This document shows positions 35,983-52,116 of a DNA stretch of 64,000 nt, piece by piece. The position numbers were made by a program, and so were the translations under genes. Under the pieces are notes generated by a model that worked only from the letters and a program-made list of their open reading frames with translations, was not told the origin of the DNA and ran no database searches. Position 1 is the stretch's first letter; every line of letters starts with the position of its first letter. The DNA comes from Sphingobium xanthum (GTDB lineage Bacteria; Pseudomonadota; Alphaproteobacteria; Sphingomonadales; Sphingomonadaceae): positions 62,001-126,000 of the forward strand of contig NZ_JAHKKS010000004.1 of the NCBI RefSeq assembly GCF_019737615.1. Direction: 5' to 3'.

Positions 35983-36677
35983 TGCGTAATTCCATATTCT
36001 CCGCCCTCGCCATGGCGACGGTGTCGGCGGCGGCGCTGGGTGCCGCAGCTCCGGCCGCCGCGCAGGTCCGCCAGGCGATCGCCGTCGTCAACATCGAGCA
36101 GGCCATCAGCCAGTCGGCCGCCGCGCAGACCGCAGGCCAGCAGATGCAGGTGACCTACAAGGCCAACATCGATCAGCTCAATGCGCGCCAGACCGCGCTG
36201 CAGACCGAGATCAAGCAGAAGCAGGACGCGCTGCAGGCCGCCGCGCAGGCTGCGGGCCAGAACCCGACCCCCGCGCAGCGCACGCAGCTCCAGACGCAGT
36301 ATGACGCGCTCCAGAAGCGTGCGCAGGAAGCGCAGGCCGAACTGGCGCAGATCGGCCAGCCAATCCAGCTCGCGCGCGAATATGCGCTCGAACAGATCAG
36401 CACCAAGGTCGATGATGCGCTGAAGAGCGTCATGACCAAGAACAAGATCGACCTGCTGGTGAAGGCCGCTGCGGCCGAAGCCTATCAGCCGGGCGCCGAC
36501 GTCACCAATCTGCTGATCCAGGAGATCAATGCGCTGGTCCCGTCGGTCGGCATCGTGCCGCCGCAGGGCTGGCGTCCGGGTGGTCAGGGCCAGCAGCCCG
36601 CGGCCGCCGCGCCGGCTGCGCCCGCTGCCACGGCTCCGGCCGCGCCGCAGCCGCGTCCGCGCACCGAAGGGCGCTGA
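35982..36677 (+). CDS. skp: Periplasmic chaperone Skp (OmpH family)
   Basis: Periplasmic chaperone delivering unfolded outer-membrane proteins to BamA. 231 residues, longer than E. coli Skp (161). The signal peptide ([20 protein letters not shown]) is followed by [16 protein letters not shown], the OmpH start, and then long Gln-rich coiled-coil helices (about 55-150). The extra length is mainly a Pro- and Ala-rich tail after residue 195. Its ATG shares one base with the bamA stop. fabZ follows 7 bp later with no lpxD between. Confidence 0.93.
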   Translation: MRNSIFSALAMATVSAAALGAAAPAAAQVRQAIAVVNIEQAISQSAAAQTAGQQMQVTYKANIDQLNARQTALQTEIKQKQDALQAAAQAAGQNPTPAQRTQLQTQYDALQKRAQEAQAELAQIGQPIQLAREYALEQISTKVDDALKSVMTKNKIDLLVKAAAAEAYQPGADVTNLLIQEINALVPSVGIVPPQGWRPGGQGQQPAAAAPAAPAATAPAAPQPRPRTEGR

Positions 36678-36684
36678 GGCAGGC

Positions 36685-37170
36685 ATGACGGCTGAACAGG
36701 GGCAGCCGGCGGCCGCCGCGACGGGTGGATTGGACATTCGCCGCATCATGGCGGCCTTGCCGCACCGCTATCCGCTGCTGCTTGTGGATCGCGTGGTCTC
36801 GATGGTGCCCAACACCTCGATCCACGCGATCAAGGCCGTCTCCATGAACGAGGCATTTTTCCAGGGGCATTTCCCGGGCCGCCCCATCATGCCGGGCGTG
36901 CTGATCATCGAGGCGCTGGCGCAGACGGCGGCGGTGCTGGCGATCGAGTCCATGGACCTCGCCGGCAGTGGCAAGCTGGTCTATTTCATGGGCATCGAGG
37001 AAGCGAAGTTCCGCGCACCCGTCGAGCCCGGCTGCCTGCTTGATCTCAAGGTCGAGTTCACTCAGCTTCGCCGCAACATCTGCAAGTTCCGGGGTGAGGC
37101 GAGCATCGAGGGCAAACTCTGCGCCGAGGCGAACTGCATCGCCATGATCGCGGATCCGCCGGCGGGGTGA
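36685..37170 (+). CDS. fabZ: 3-hydroxyacyl-ACP dehydratase FabZ
   Basis: Dehydrates 3-hydroxyacyl-ACP in type II fatty acid synthesis; hot-dog-fold enzyme in the cytoplasm. 161 residues with a short low-complexity N-terminus ([14 protein letters not shown]). Catalytic His lies in [20 protein letters not shown], with catalytic Glu in the same block. [13 protein letters not shown] marks the family start. In most Gram-negatives the order is bamA-skp-lpxD-fabZ-lpxA; lpxD and lpxA are absent here. A palindromic 114-bp repeat follows 11 bp after the stop. Confidence 0.97.
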   Translation: MTAEQGQPAAAATGGLDIRRIMAALPHRYPLLLVDRVVSMVPNTSIHAIKAVSMNEAFFQGHFPGRPIMPGVLIIEALAQTAAVLAIESMDLAGSGKLVYFMGIEEAKFRAPVEPGCLLDLKVEFTQLRRNICKFRGEASIEGKLCAEANCIAMIADPPAG

Positions 37171-37181
37171 CCCGAAAGTCT

Positions 37182-37295
37182 CCCCTCCTCTTCAGAGGAG
37201 GGGCAGGGGGGTGGTGGCGATGCGCAGCATCGCTCGCGCAGCGATTGCCCGCATCGTTGAAGCACCACCCCAACCCCTCCTCTGAAGAGGAGGGG
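37182..37295. repeat. 114-bp palindrome-flanked repeat, copy 1
   Basis: Both ends carry the 22-bp palindrome-like arm, CCCCTCCTCTTCAGAGGAGG at the left and its reverse complement at the right, with a GGTGGTGGCGATGCGCAGCA core between. A second copy in the opposite orientation lies at 61744-61858, near-identical in the arms and most of the core. It has no coding capacity; it is a probable non-autonomous dispersed repeat. Confidence 0.8.
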
Positions 37296-37396
37296 CTTTT
37301 ACGAGCCAACCCTTGCATTCCCGCGCTTCCCACGCTAGGGCCGCGCTTCCTATCAGCCCCAGACCGGTCGGAAACCGGTCGCCCATGGAGCAAGAC

Positions 37397-37624
37397 ATGA
37401 AAAAAGACACGCACCCCGACTATCACTTCATCACCGTCCAGCTGACCGATGGCTCGAGCTTCCAGACGCGCTCGACCTGGGGCAAGGAAGGCGACACGCT
37501 GGCGCTCGACATCGACCCGACGTCGCACCCCGCCTGGACCGGCGGTACGCGCCAGCTGGACACCGGCGGCCGCGTTGCCCAGTTCAACAAGCGCTTCGGC
37601 GGCCTCACCCTCAAGAAGGGCTGA
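37397..37624 (+). CDS. rpmE: 50S ribosomal protein L31 (cysteine-free type)
   Basis: Large-subunit protein L31, 75 residues. The start [15 protein letters not shown] and the C-terminal [15 protein letters not shown] match the family. The protein has no Cys, so it belongs to the zinc-free form, with [20 protein letters not shown] where zinc types have Cys pairs. GGAG lies six bases before ATG 37397; an in-frame ATG at 37385 would add four residues. A bidirectional terminator follows. Confidence 0.95.
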   Translation: MKKDTHPDYHFITVQLTDGSSFQTRSTWGKEGDTLALDIDPTSHPAWTGGTRQLDTGGRVAQFNKRFGGLTLKKG

Positions 37625-37680
37625 GCGCGGCGCCGCGCGACGCGGCGGCCCGATATCCAGGCCGGCAACGGCACAGAAAA

Positions 37681-37703
37681 AGGGCCCCGGTTTCCGGGGC
37701 CCT
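37681..37703. terminator. Bidirectional intrinsic terminator between rpmE and a PEP-CTERM gene
   Basis: AGGGCCCCGG-TTT-CCGGGGCCCT perfect stem, with A-rich sequence on the left and TCTCTTTT on the right, so it can serve both rpmE (plus) and the convergent gene (minus). Confidence 0.8.
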
Positions 37704-37728
37704 TCTCTTTTGCCTTTTCGGCGTGCGA

Positions 37729-38370
37729 TCAGGCGAAGCTGACGGCAACCTTGCGGCGACGCATCGACGCGCCGACCAAGGCCAGACCGCCGATCATCAT
37801 GGCCCAGGTGGTGGGCTCGGGAACCGCGCCGCCCGGACGGTCGGAACCGAAGGTGATGTTGTCATAGCCGGTCTGATTGGCCGTGCCGCCGAAGTCGATC
37901 GACATGGCGGTGCCCGCGAAAGCAACGCCGATCGCGGTCCAGTTGCAGAAGGTACCGTTCGGATCGCCCGTGCAGCCGCGCGTGTGCTGCGCGTCGAGGT
38001 CGATCGTGCCGAGCACATTGCCGGTCGCGTCGAGGCCGTCATAGACGGTCACGGTCGCAGCGGTCGATGAGGTATAGAAGAACGAGAAGCCGGTGTCGAA
38101 GCCGGCCGGGACGTTGAGAACGGCGTTGTTCGCATTCAGGAAGAACATGATCGTGTTCGGCGAAGGTTCATTGGCGAAATTGCCGCCGCCGCCGGAATCG
38201 GCATCGACGAGCGCCAGCGTGTCATCCGAAAAGATATAGTCAGGCGCGTAGAAATTGCCGACGGCCGTGTTGTCGGCAATCCCCTCGAACGTGAGGACGG
38301 TGACGGCGCTGGCCGGTGCGCTGACGGCAATCGCTGCGCCCGCCAAGGCGGTCAGATAGATGGATTTCAT
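37729..38370 (-). CDS. PEPxxWA-CTERM sorting-domain protein 1
   Basis: Exported protein of 213 residues, function unknown. The signal peptide is KSIYLTALAGAAIAVSAPAS. The mature region is beta-rich, contains FEGIADNTAVGNFY and a TVYDGLDATGNVLGTI stretch of the kind found in many PEP-CTERM proteins, and two Cys (GCTGDPNGTFCNW). The C-terminal sorting signal is VPEPTTWAMMIGGLALVG followed by SMRRRK, that is motif, membrane helix and basic cluster, recognised by an exosortase. The ATG is at 38370. A CtrA-like box lies 50 bp upstream. No exosortase gene is in the window. Confidence 0.85.
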   Translation of the reverse strand: MKSIYLTALAGAAIAVSAPASAVTVLTFEGIADNTAVGNFYAPDYIFSDDTLALVDADSGGGGNFANEPSPNTIMFFLNANNAVLNVPAGFDTGFSFFYTSSTAATVTVYDGLDATGNVLGTIDLDAQHTRGCTGDPNGTFCNWTAIGVAFAGTAMSIDFGGTANQTGYDNITFGSDRPGGAVPEPTTWAMMIGGLALVGASMRRRKVAVSFA

Positions 38371-38419
38371 GATAACCTCTCCCACTGAAACAGATTGGTT
38401 CGCGACCCCGTTTCGGCTG

Positions 38420-38434
38420 TTAGGAAATGGTTAA
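38420..38434. promoter_or_regulatory. CtrA-like box upstream of PEP-CTERM gene 1
   Basis: TTAG, seven bases, TTAA (one mismatch from TTAA-N7-TTAA). On the minus strand it includes the TTAACCAT half-site. It shares 19 of 20 bases in its surroundings with the box at 40096-40115. It is about 50 bp before the gene start. Confidence 0.5.
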
Positions 38435-38583
38435 CACGCCGACGGGACGACTCATTGTATGAAGTCGACATCGGCTTCGCTGCGCCTGAAACGAGCCACG
38501 TTCTGACGTAAATCGAGACCGGATTGCGCCGGAAGGAGTAGCGCTGTCCAGATCGATCGTGGCCTGGGCTGGGGGAAAAGAAA

Positions 38584-38607
38584 AAGGCCCCGGTTTCCCG
38601 AGGCCTT
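38584..38607 (-). terminator. Intrinsic terminator of PEP-CTERM gene 2
   Basis: On the minus strand an AAGGCCTCGGG-AAA-CCGGGGCCTT hairpin is followed by TTTCTTTT. It is nearly the same sequence as the terminators at 37681 and 40235. Confidence 0.8.
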
Positions 38608-38627
38608 TCTCCCGTCTGTCTGCCGGT

Positions 38628-39983
38628 TCAGGCGAAGCTGACGGTGACTTTTCGGCGGCGCATCGAAGCACCGACGAGCGCGAGGCCGGCGATCATCATC
38701 GCCCAGGTCGTCGGCTCGGGGACGCCACCGGGAGGCGGCGGGGGCGGAGATGCGCCCGGCGAGAATGCCGCGCCGCCATAGGTGAAGTAGCTATCGAAGC
38801 TGTCATAGCCGGTGAGCAGCAGCTGGAACTCGCTCACAGCAGTGATGTCGAACGGACCAACGGAGGCCGAGACGTCGATATTGCCGAAGCTGTAGCCGGT
38901 GCTGCCCAGAGCGCTGAACAGTGCGGCATCTGCCAGTGCGCCATCGACGGTCAGCGTTCCGAGGTCGCTGGTCTTGATAACCACGCTGATGAAGTCGGTC
39001 GGGAAATCCGCGACGCCGGAGGGCGTGGCGAACACGTATGACTTCAGCCACTGGTCCGAACCGGGGACGATGGTCATCGCCGGGTCGGTGTTGGTGCCCG
39101 CCTGACCCTGACCGACGAGATACTGCGCGACGAGCACCTTGGCGCTAGCCTCGACACTGCTGCCGCTGGCCGCGACCCGACCTTCGTAATAATCGCCGGC
39201 ATTGAGCGTCGCGACGACGACGCCGTTCACCTCCACTTCCGTATTATCAGCGGTGGCGACAACACGGAACACGTCACCCTGCGATCCGGTGCGGGGAGTA
39301 CGCGACAGCAGATATGTCGAGGAAAGCGAGTCGATCGACGGCATCTGCTCGACCAGGTGGTCACATGCGCCGACGCCGGTCGGCACGTTGGTGCAGCGGT
39401 TTCCGGAGAAGACTGCGACCGGGGCACTCGAGGTGATGCGGCTGCCGGTCAGGTTGCTGTTAGCCGTGTACATGTAGGTTTCGCCGGCATCCAGCGTCAC
39501 ATCGAACGCGGCTGCGCCCTTCGGCGTGAAGGTCACCACGGTGTTGTCGGCAGTGGCCTGCACCGACATCTGGTCTTCGAAGATGTTCTGGTAGCCGGCT
39601 ACGACATATTCGGTGCCGAGCTTCGAACCATCGATGACATAGGCCATGTCGGTCGTGGCATCGCGGCGGCTGAGATAATAGGCGCTCAGGTTCGAGTCGG
39701 AGCTGATCTTGAAGCCGAGGTTCTGGATCACGCCGCTGCCGAGCTGGTCGATAAGGGGGAGGGTGACCACGGTAAAGCCCTCGGCGCCCAGATCGAACGC
39801 CTGGTTGAAGCCGCTGCCGCCCGTCACGGAGCCTGTCGAGTTGGCGGCGCCAAAAATGAAGGCCTGGCGAACGTCGCCGCTACCGGCCAGGTTCGGATTC
39901 ATCTGGAAAAACAAATCGTTGGCCATAGCTGAGCTGGTCAACAACGACGCGAGCAATCCTGCTCCTACATATAGCTTTTTCAT
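38628..39983 (-). CDS. IgGFc-binding-like protein with PEPxxWA-CTERM signal (PEP-CTERM 2)
   Basis: Exported protein of 451 residues. The signal peptide is KKLYVGAGLLASLLTSSAMA. The middle (about 60-380) resembles the IgGFc-binding N-terminal domain first named from mammalian FCGBP: VTLDAGETYMYTANSNLTGS, then SSAPVAVFSGNRCTNVP, ACDHLVEQMPSIDSL, then a second DVFRVVATADNTEVEVNG repeat. The two Cys match that domain. After a PPPPPPGG linker comes VPEPTTWAMMIAGLALVGAS and the basic SMRRRK. In bacteria this domain is thought to mediate adhesion; no binding partner can be named. A perfect CtrA-type box lies 116 bp before the start. Confidence 0.8.
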   Translation of the reverse strand: MKKLYVGAGLLASLLTSSAMANDLFFQMNPNLAGSGDVRQAFIFGAANSTGSVTGGSGFNQAFDLGAEGFTVVTLPLIDQLGSGVIQNLGFKISSDSNLSAYYLSRRDATTDMAYVIDGSKLGTEYVVAGYQNIFEDQMSVQATADNTVVTFTPKGAAAFDVTLDAGETYMYTANSNLTGSRITSSAPVAVFSGNRCTNVPTGVGACDHLVEQMPSIDSLSSTYLLSRTPRTGSQGDVFRVVATADNTEVEVNGVVVATLNAGDYYEGRVAASGSSVEASAKVLVAQYLVGQGQAGTNTDPAMTIVPGSDQWLKSYVFATPSGVADFPTDFISVVIKTSDLGTLTVDGALADAALFSALGSTGYSFGNIDVSASVGPFDITAVSEFQLLLTGYDSFDSYFTYGGAAFSPGASPPPPPPGGVPEPTTWAMMIAGLALVGASMRRRKVTVSFA

Positions 39984-40098
39984 AAACACCCACTTTCCTG
40001 CCCGAGTGAATCGGACTTACCCACGAAAGTGGAGAACGCTTTTCGCGCGCACCCCACATGCTACGCGACCCGAATCTCGCCCGCTCGCAGCGGGTCTG

Positions 40099-40113
40099 TT
40101 AAGAAATGGTTAA
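40099..40113. promoter_or_regulatory. CtrA box (TTAA-N7-TTAA) upstream of PEP-CTERM gene 2
   Basis: TTAA (40099-40102), seven bases, TTAA (40110-40113), followed by C, a perfect match to the CtrA consensus TTAA-N7-TTAAC on both strands. It lies 116 bp before the ATG of the minus-strand gene. Confidence 0.6.
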
Positions 40114-40233
40114 CAGATTGGGGAAAACATCGCAACGAGACTGGGCGTGTTCGTTGCGGTGCAACGACGATTGTCGGTCGATGCCTGCTGCGGCCTGGCG
40201 GTTGGAGCGATCGGCTCGGAGGTCCGCGACAGA

Positions 40234-40259
40234 AAGGGCCCCGGTTTCCCGAGGCCCTT
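40234..40259 (-). terminator. Terminator of PEP-CTERM gene 3
   Basis: AGGGCCCCGG-TTT-CCCGAGGCCCT hairpin, with AGAA on the left giving TTCT on the minus strand. It is almost identical to the hairpins behind the other two genes of the group. The T-tract is weak. Confidence 0.6.
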
Positions 40260-40279
40260 CCCTTGTTCTCGCTGGTCGA

Positions 40280-40912
40280 TCAGGCGAAGCTGACAGCCAT
40301 CTTGCGGCGACGCAGGGCCGCGCCGGCGAGGGCGAACCCGCCGATCATCATCGCCCAGGTGGCCGGCTCCGGGATTGCGCCGCCGACGACGCCGTCGAGG
40401 ACGATCTGGTTCACGCCGTAGCTGTCGCTGCCGGAGATCCGGAAATAGGCGATGTCCGAGGTGGGGCGCACGATGCTGAAGGTCGTGCGGCCATAGACGC
40501 CAAGCGGTGGGCCGTTGAGCGCGCTCGCGAGCAAGGTCATGCCGCTGTCATAGACCGAGAGGGTCAGCGTGCCGGCCGAAGAGAAGCCGGCTTCGGCATA
40601 GATCGACTTCGCGAGGCCGACGATTGCGCCGTCAACATCGTCCTCCAGCGTGCAGATGCCGCCGGCGCTGATGCCGCAGAAGCCATAGACGCCGCCGCCA
40701 TCATCGAAAATGCCTTCGACATTGCCGAAGGTGAAATCGATGCCGGTACCGACGGTCTGTGCGCCGACAGCTTCGGTGAGCGCGCCGAACGGCGGGGTCG
40801 GCGTGATGATGGTCGTCGCGAGAACGGTTGCATCCGTTACCATCGGTGCGGCGACGGCCGGGACACTTGTTGTAACGAGAAGCGCCGTTGCGAGCGCAGT
40901 CATTCTAATCAT
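40280..40912 (-). CDS. PEPxxWA-CTERM sorting-domain protein 3
   Basis: Exported protein of 210 residues, function unknown. The signal peptide is MIRMTALATALLVTTSVPAV. The mature part has two Cys (GFCGISAGGICTL) and beta-rich SAGTLTLSVYDSGMTLLASA. The end is IPEPATWAMMIGGFALAGAA followed by LRRRKMAVSFA, the sorting motif, helix and basic cluster; the final AVSFA is shared with gene 1 and nearly with gene 2. The ATG is at 40912. Only a weak TTAACC half-site is seen upstream (41087-41094). Confidence 0.82.
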   Translation of the reverse strand: MIRMTALATALLVTTSVPAVAAPMVTDATVLATTIITPTPPFGALTEAVGAQTVGTGIDFTFGNVEGIFDDGGGVYGFCGISAGGICTLEDDVDGAIVGLAKSIYAEAGFSSAGTLTLSVYDSGMTLLASALNGPPLGVYGRTTFSIVRPTSDIAYFRISGSDSYGVNQIVLDGVVGGAIPEPATWAMMIGGFALAGAALRRRKMAVSFA

Positions 40913-41254
40913 GAAGTTCCTCCCACAATTCGTCCAGATACGATCGTCGAGAAACGGGTCCGCGCGGTCCGCGCAGGCACGTTGGTCGCGTGGGCAAATT
41001 GCCACAAATAGCCGCATGTGAACAGACGAGGGGAGCGAAGAGCCGCCGACGCCTGAGTCGTCGCGGCATGCTGCGGCGCAAAAATTCTGGTTAATGAGAA
41101 GCTTATGCCGCACGCGGGATGGCGAGAGGCTCGAGAATATTTTTGACGGGCCGTCCCAAATCGGAACGTGCGGGGCTTTTGGCGACCGATCGGCGCCGCC
41201 GAAGCCGCGGGACCGGCGCGACTCGAGGCAGGGGAGGCACCGCAGCCGGGCATG
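40913..41254. other. Non-coding region between PEP-CTERM gene 3 and rpoC
   Basis: No convincing gene. It should hold the promoter of the minus-strand PEP-CTERM gene. A GGTTAA half-site lies near 41089-41094. No perfect CtrA or LexA box was found. Confidence 0.5.
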
Positions 41255-41285
41255 AAAAAGGCCCGGAGCATTGCACTCCGGGCCT
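41255..41285 (-). terminator. Intrinsic terminator of rpoC
   Basis: On the minus strand AGGCCCGGAG-TGCAAT-CTCCGGGCCT with a 10-bp stem is followed by TTTTT (41259-41255). It lies 32 bp after the rpoC stop. Confidence 0.88.
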
Positions 41286-41316
41286 GTTTCCGTAACGTCG
41301 CGACGACGGTGGGGCT

Positions 41317-45573
<4,257 letters not shown>

Positions 45574-45656
45574 GTCTCAATTCCCTCTTGAGGGCTGAAA
45601 TTCTTTGGGGGGGCGAAGCAGGGAAGGGGCGCCGCGCGGGCGGCGCCCCGATCTCC

Positions 45657-49829
<4,173 letters not shown>

Positions 49830-49929
49830 GCGGTGTCCTGCCTGAATTGGTCCCAAAAAATCTTCGCATCGCAGCGAAAATTCAGCCCGTTGGCGTGAAA
49901 TCGCGCGTGGATCGGCGACTTCGGCAACG

Positions 49930-49964
49930 AAAAAAAGTGCGGGTCGGGGCTGTCCGAACCGCAC
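49930..49964 (-). terminator. Terminator-like hairpin in the rpoB leader (possible attenuator)
   Basis: Read on the minus strand: GTGCGG (from 49964), a GC-rich stem continuing with TTCGGA and TCCGAC-like pairing, CCGCAC (to 49937), then seven T (49936-49930). It ends 101 bp before the rpoB ATG. The tract is correctly placed for transcription toward rpoB. Confidence 0.65.
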
Positions 49965-50085
49965 TGTTGCGTCTGTTTGGACCTGTCTTCACCCCATACA
50001 ATCGCTTGCCGTGCGCAATTCGGCATGCTGGCCCGGGCGAGGGCAGGTGGTTCCGCGGCTCAGCCGCAGACCGGTATCGATGCCC

Positions 50086-50113
50086 TATATAGGGACCTGA
50101 TCCGGTTTGAAAA
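50086..50113 (-). promoter_or_regulatory. Candidate rpoB promoter
   Basis: Minus strand: TTTTCA (50113-50108), 16 bases, TATATA (50091-50086). The -10 is good and lies in the palindrome CCCTATATAGGG; the -35 is weak. Transcription from here would pass through the hairpin at 49964-49930 before rpoB. Confidence 0.3.
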
Positions 50114-50238
50114 GAGAGAAGTGACCCTTTCCCGCGACAATTCCCCCGCGGGCTCCTCATGGCAAACCGTTTTTTAAGCTTCCTGCGTTAGCCGGGACTC
50201 CGAATTTGGTCGTCAAAAACTCAAAAGGGCGCACATTA

Positions 50239-52053
50239 ATGACGCACATGCGGAAGACCGGTCTTTCCGGTTGGCTCGAAGGCAAGTCCATCAATCAACG
50301 TCTTGCGGTTCAGGTTACGGCAGCGATCACGGCGAGCGTGTGTCTCGTCGCCACCATTTCGGTCGGCTCGCTGGTCGGGCTCAACTACAGCCAGCGCAAT
50401 GCCGATCTTGGCGACCAGGCGCTCTATGCCGCCTTGCTCGAAAAGGACTTTGCGTCGCTCGAGCGTGATGTGTTCCGTCACGGCCTCTTGAACAACGAGA
50501 AGAGCCGCGAAGGCTATGAGAGCAACGTCAAGGACTTCAAGGCATCGATCGACGAAGCAGAGGCCAAGCTGGGCGAGGGGATAGCCGGCGACAAGCTGCA
50601 TGCCGGCGCCGACGCCTATATCAATGCCGTCAATGGCGTCCTTGCCGGCGGTGTCATGGATATGAACAGCGAAGTCGCCATCGCCGACGTGGGCGACAAG
50701 CTTGACAGTTCGATCGAAGCCATCCGCGAGCCGGCCATCGCTGCGGCCGAGGCGATGCGCATGCGCCAGATGACGACCGCCAAGATCGTCATGGCGATCA
50801 GCATCGCGATCACTGCCCTTACCGGCTTGCTCACGCTGGTGCTGTCCCGCATCGTCAAGCGGTCGATCGGCCAGGAGCTTGAATCGGTTTCCGGCGCCAT
50901 TTCCAGCATCGCGCAGGGCGATTTCGATGTGCGGATCGACTATACGGACCGCACCGACGAGTTGGGCGCTCTGGCCCGCGCGGCCGTGCAGCTGCGAGAG
51001 ACGAGCCGCGCCAAGCATCAGGCCGATCTCGAAATGGCCGATATGGCGGAAAAGGTCGGAGACGCTCTGCGGCGCATGTCGGACGGCGATCTGACCGTGC
51101 AACTCCCGGACCTGGGTGTGAACTATGCCAGCCTCCGCAAGGACTTCAACAGCACCATCTCGCAACTGCACGACACGGTCGCCCAAGTGGCGGACGCTGC
51201 GCAGGACATGCGGGTCGGTGCCAAGGAAATCAGTCAGGCTTCCGGCGATCTCGCGCACCGGACCGAGGAACATGCTGCCGAGTTGGCCGGTGCCGCCGAA
51301 GCGGTCAGCCAGATTAACAATTCGCTCAAGGACAGCTCAGAGATTGTCGGGCAGGCCAATGTCGGCGTGCAGGCAGCCGTCACGGCCGCGCGCAGCGGCG
51401 GCGATGTCGTGCGCAGCGCCGTCAGCGCGATGGCGAACATCGAGAAAAGCTCGCACGAAATCGGTCAGATCATCAACGTGATCGATGGCATTGCCTTCCA
51501 GACCAACCTTCTTGCGCTCAATGCTGGTGTGGAAGCGGCGCGGGCGGGCGAGGCCGGAAAAGGCTTCGCCGTGGTCGCGAGCGAAGTGCGTGCCCTTGCG
51601 CAGCGCACGACCGATGCCGCATCCGACATCAAGACGCTTATCACGACCAGCGGCTCCCAGGTCGGCGAAGGCGTTCAGATGGTGCGCCAGGCCGGCGAGG
51701 CCCTGGATGTCATCACGGATCGCATTCACGGCATCAGCGGCATGATCACGCAGGTTGCCGATGCCGCGAAGGAGCAGTCGGGCCGTCTGGCGGACATCAA
51801 CAGTGCGATGAGCGCCATGGACATGGTGACTCAGCAGAACGCCGCCATGGTCGAGGAAAGCACCGCGGCCGCCCATAGTCTGCTGTCCGAGGCGGATGGC
51901 CTGACGCAGCGCGTCGGTCATTTCCGCTGCCATCCGACGAAGGCCAGCAAGGCGTCCGCGCCTGCGCGTCCGACGCTGGTTGCGCGCGCTGTTGGCAATC
52001 TCGCGCTTGCGTCGCAGCCGGTCGCGGCCGGCGAGGATTGGGCGGAATTCTGA
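50239..52053 (+). CDS. Methyl-accepting chemotaxis protein
   Basis: Transmembrane chemoreceptor of 604 residues. TM1 (about 22-50) and TM2 (about 185-208) flank a periplasmic helical domain of about 140 residues. HAMP follows (about 210-260), then a long cytoplasmic coiled coil with the signalling hairpin tip IDGIAFQTNLLALNAGVEAA and RAGEAGKGFAVVASEVRALA, the kinase-contact region. The last residues DWAEF match the x-W-x-x-F pentapeptide that tethers CheR/CheB methylation enzymes. The ATG at 50239 was chosen; a TTG at 50206 would add 11 residues. Ligand unknown. No che genes are nearby. Confidence 0.93.
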   Translation: MTHMRKTGLSGWLEGKSINQRLAVQVTAAITASVCLVATISVGSLVGLNYSQRNADLGDQALYAALLEKDFASLERDVFRHGLLNNEKSREGYESNVKDFKASIDEAEAKLGEGIAGDKLHAGADAYINAVNGVLAGGVMDMNSEVAIADVGDKLDSSIEAIREPAIAAAEAMRMRQMTTAKIVMAISIAITALTGLLTLVLSRIVKRSIGQELESVSGAISSIAQGDFDVRIDYTDRTDELGALARAAVQLRETSRAKHQADLEMADMAEKVGDALRRMSDGDLTVQLPDLGVNYASLRKDFNSTISQLHDTVAQVADAAQDMRVGAKEISQASGDLAHRTEEHAAELAGAAEAVSQINNSLKDSSEIVGQANVGVQAAVTAARSGGDVVRSAVSAMANIEKSSHEIGQIINVIDGIAFQTNLLALNAGVEAARAGEAGKGFAVVASEVRALAQRTTDAASDIKTLITTSGSQVGEGVQMVRQAGEALDVITDRIHGISGMITQVADAAKEQSGRLADINSAMSAMDMVTQQNAAMVEESTAAAHSLLSEADGLTQRVGHFRCHPTKASKASAPARPTLVARAVGNLALASQPVAAGEDWAEF

Positions 52054-52116
52054 AGATAGAGCCCCGGGTCGCAACGGGGAATGGGCGGGTTGCCGCCCCG
52101 AAAGGAAAACAGATCA

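Larger units (their letters stand above)
49830..50238. other. Divergent control region between rpoB and the chemoreceptor gene
   Basis: No gene is seen in these 409 bp. It holds an intrinsic-terminator-like hairpin at 49930-49964, a CCCTATATAGGG palindrome at 50083-50094 and the promoters of two divergent genes, which could not be defined with confidence. Confidence 0.6.

Noticed and set aside
37182..37295. CRISPR-like repeat
   Set aside because: The arms are one inverted pair around a single core, with no series of direct repeats and spacers.
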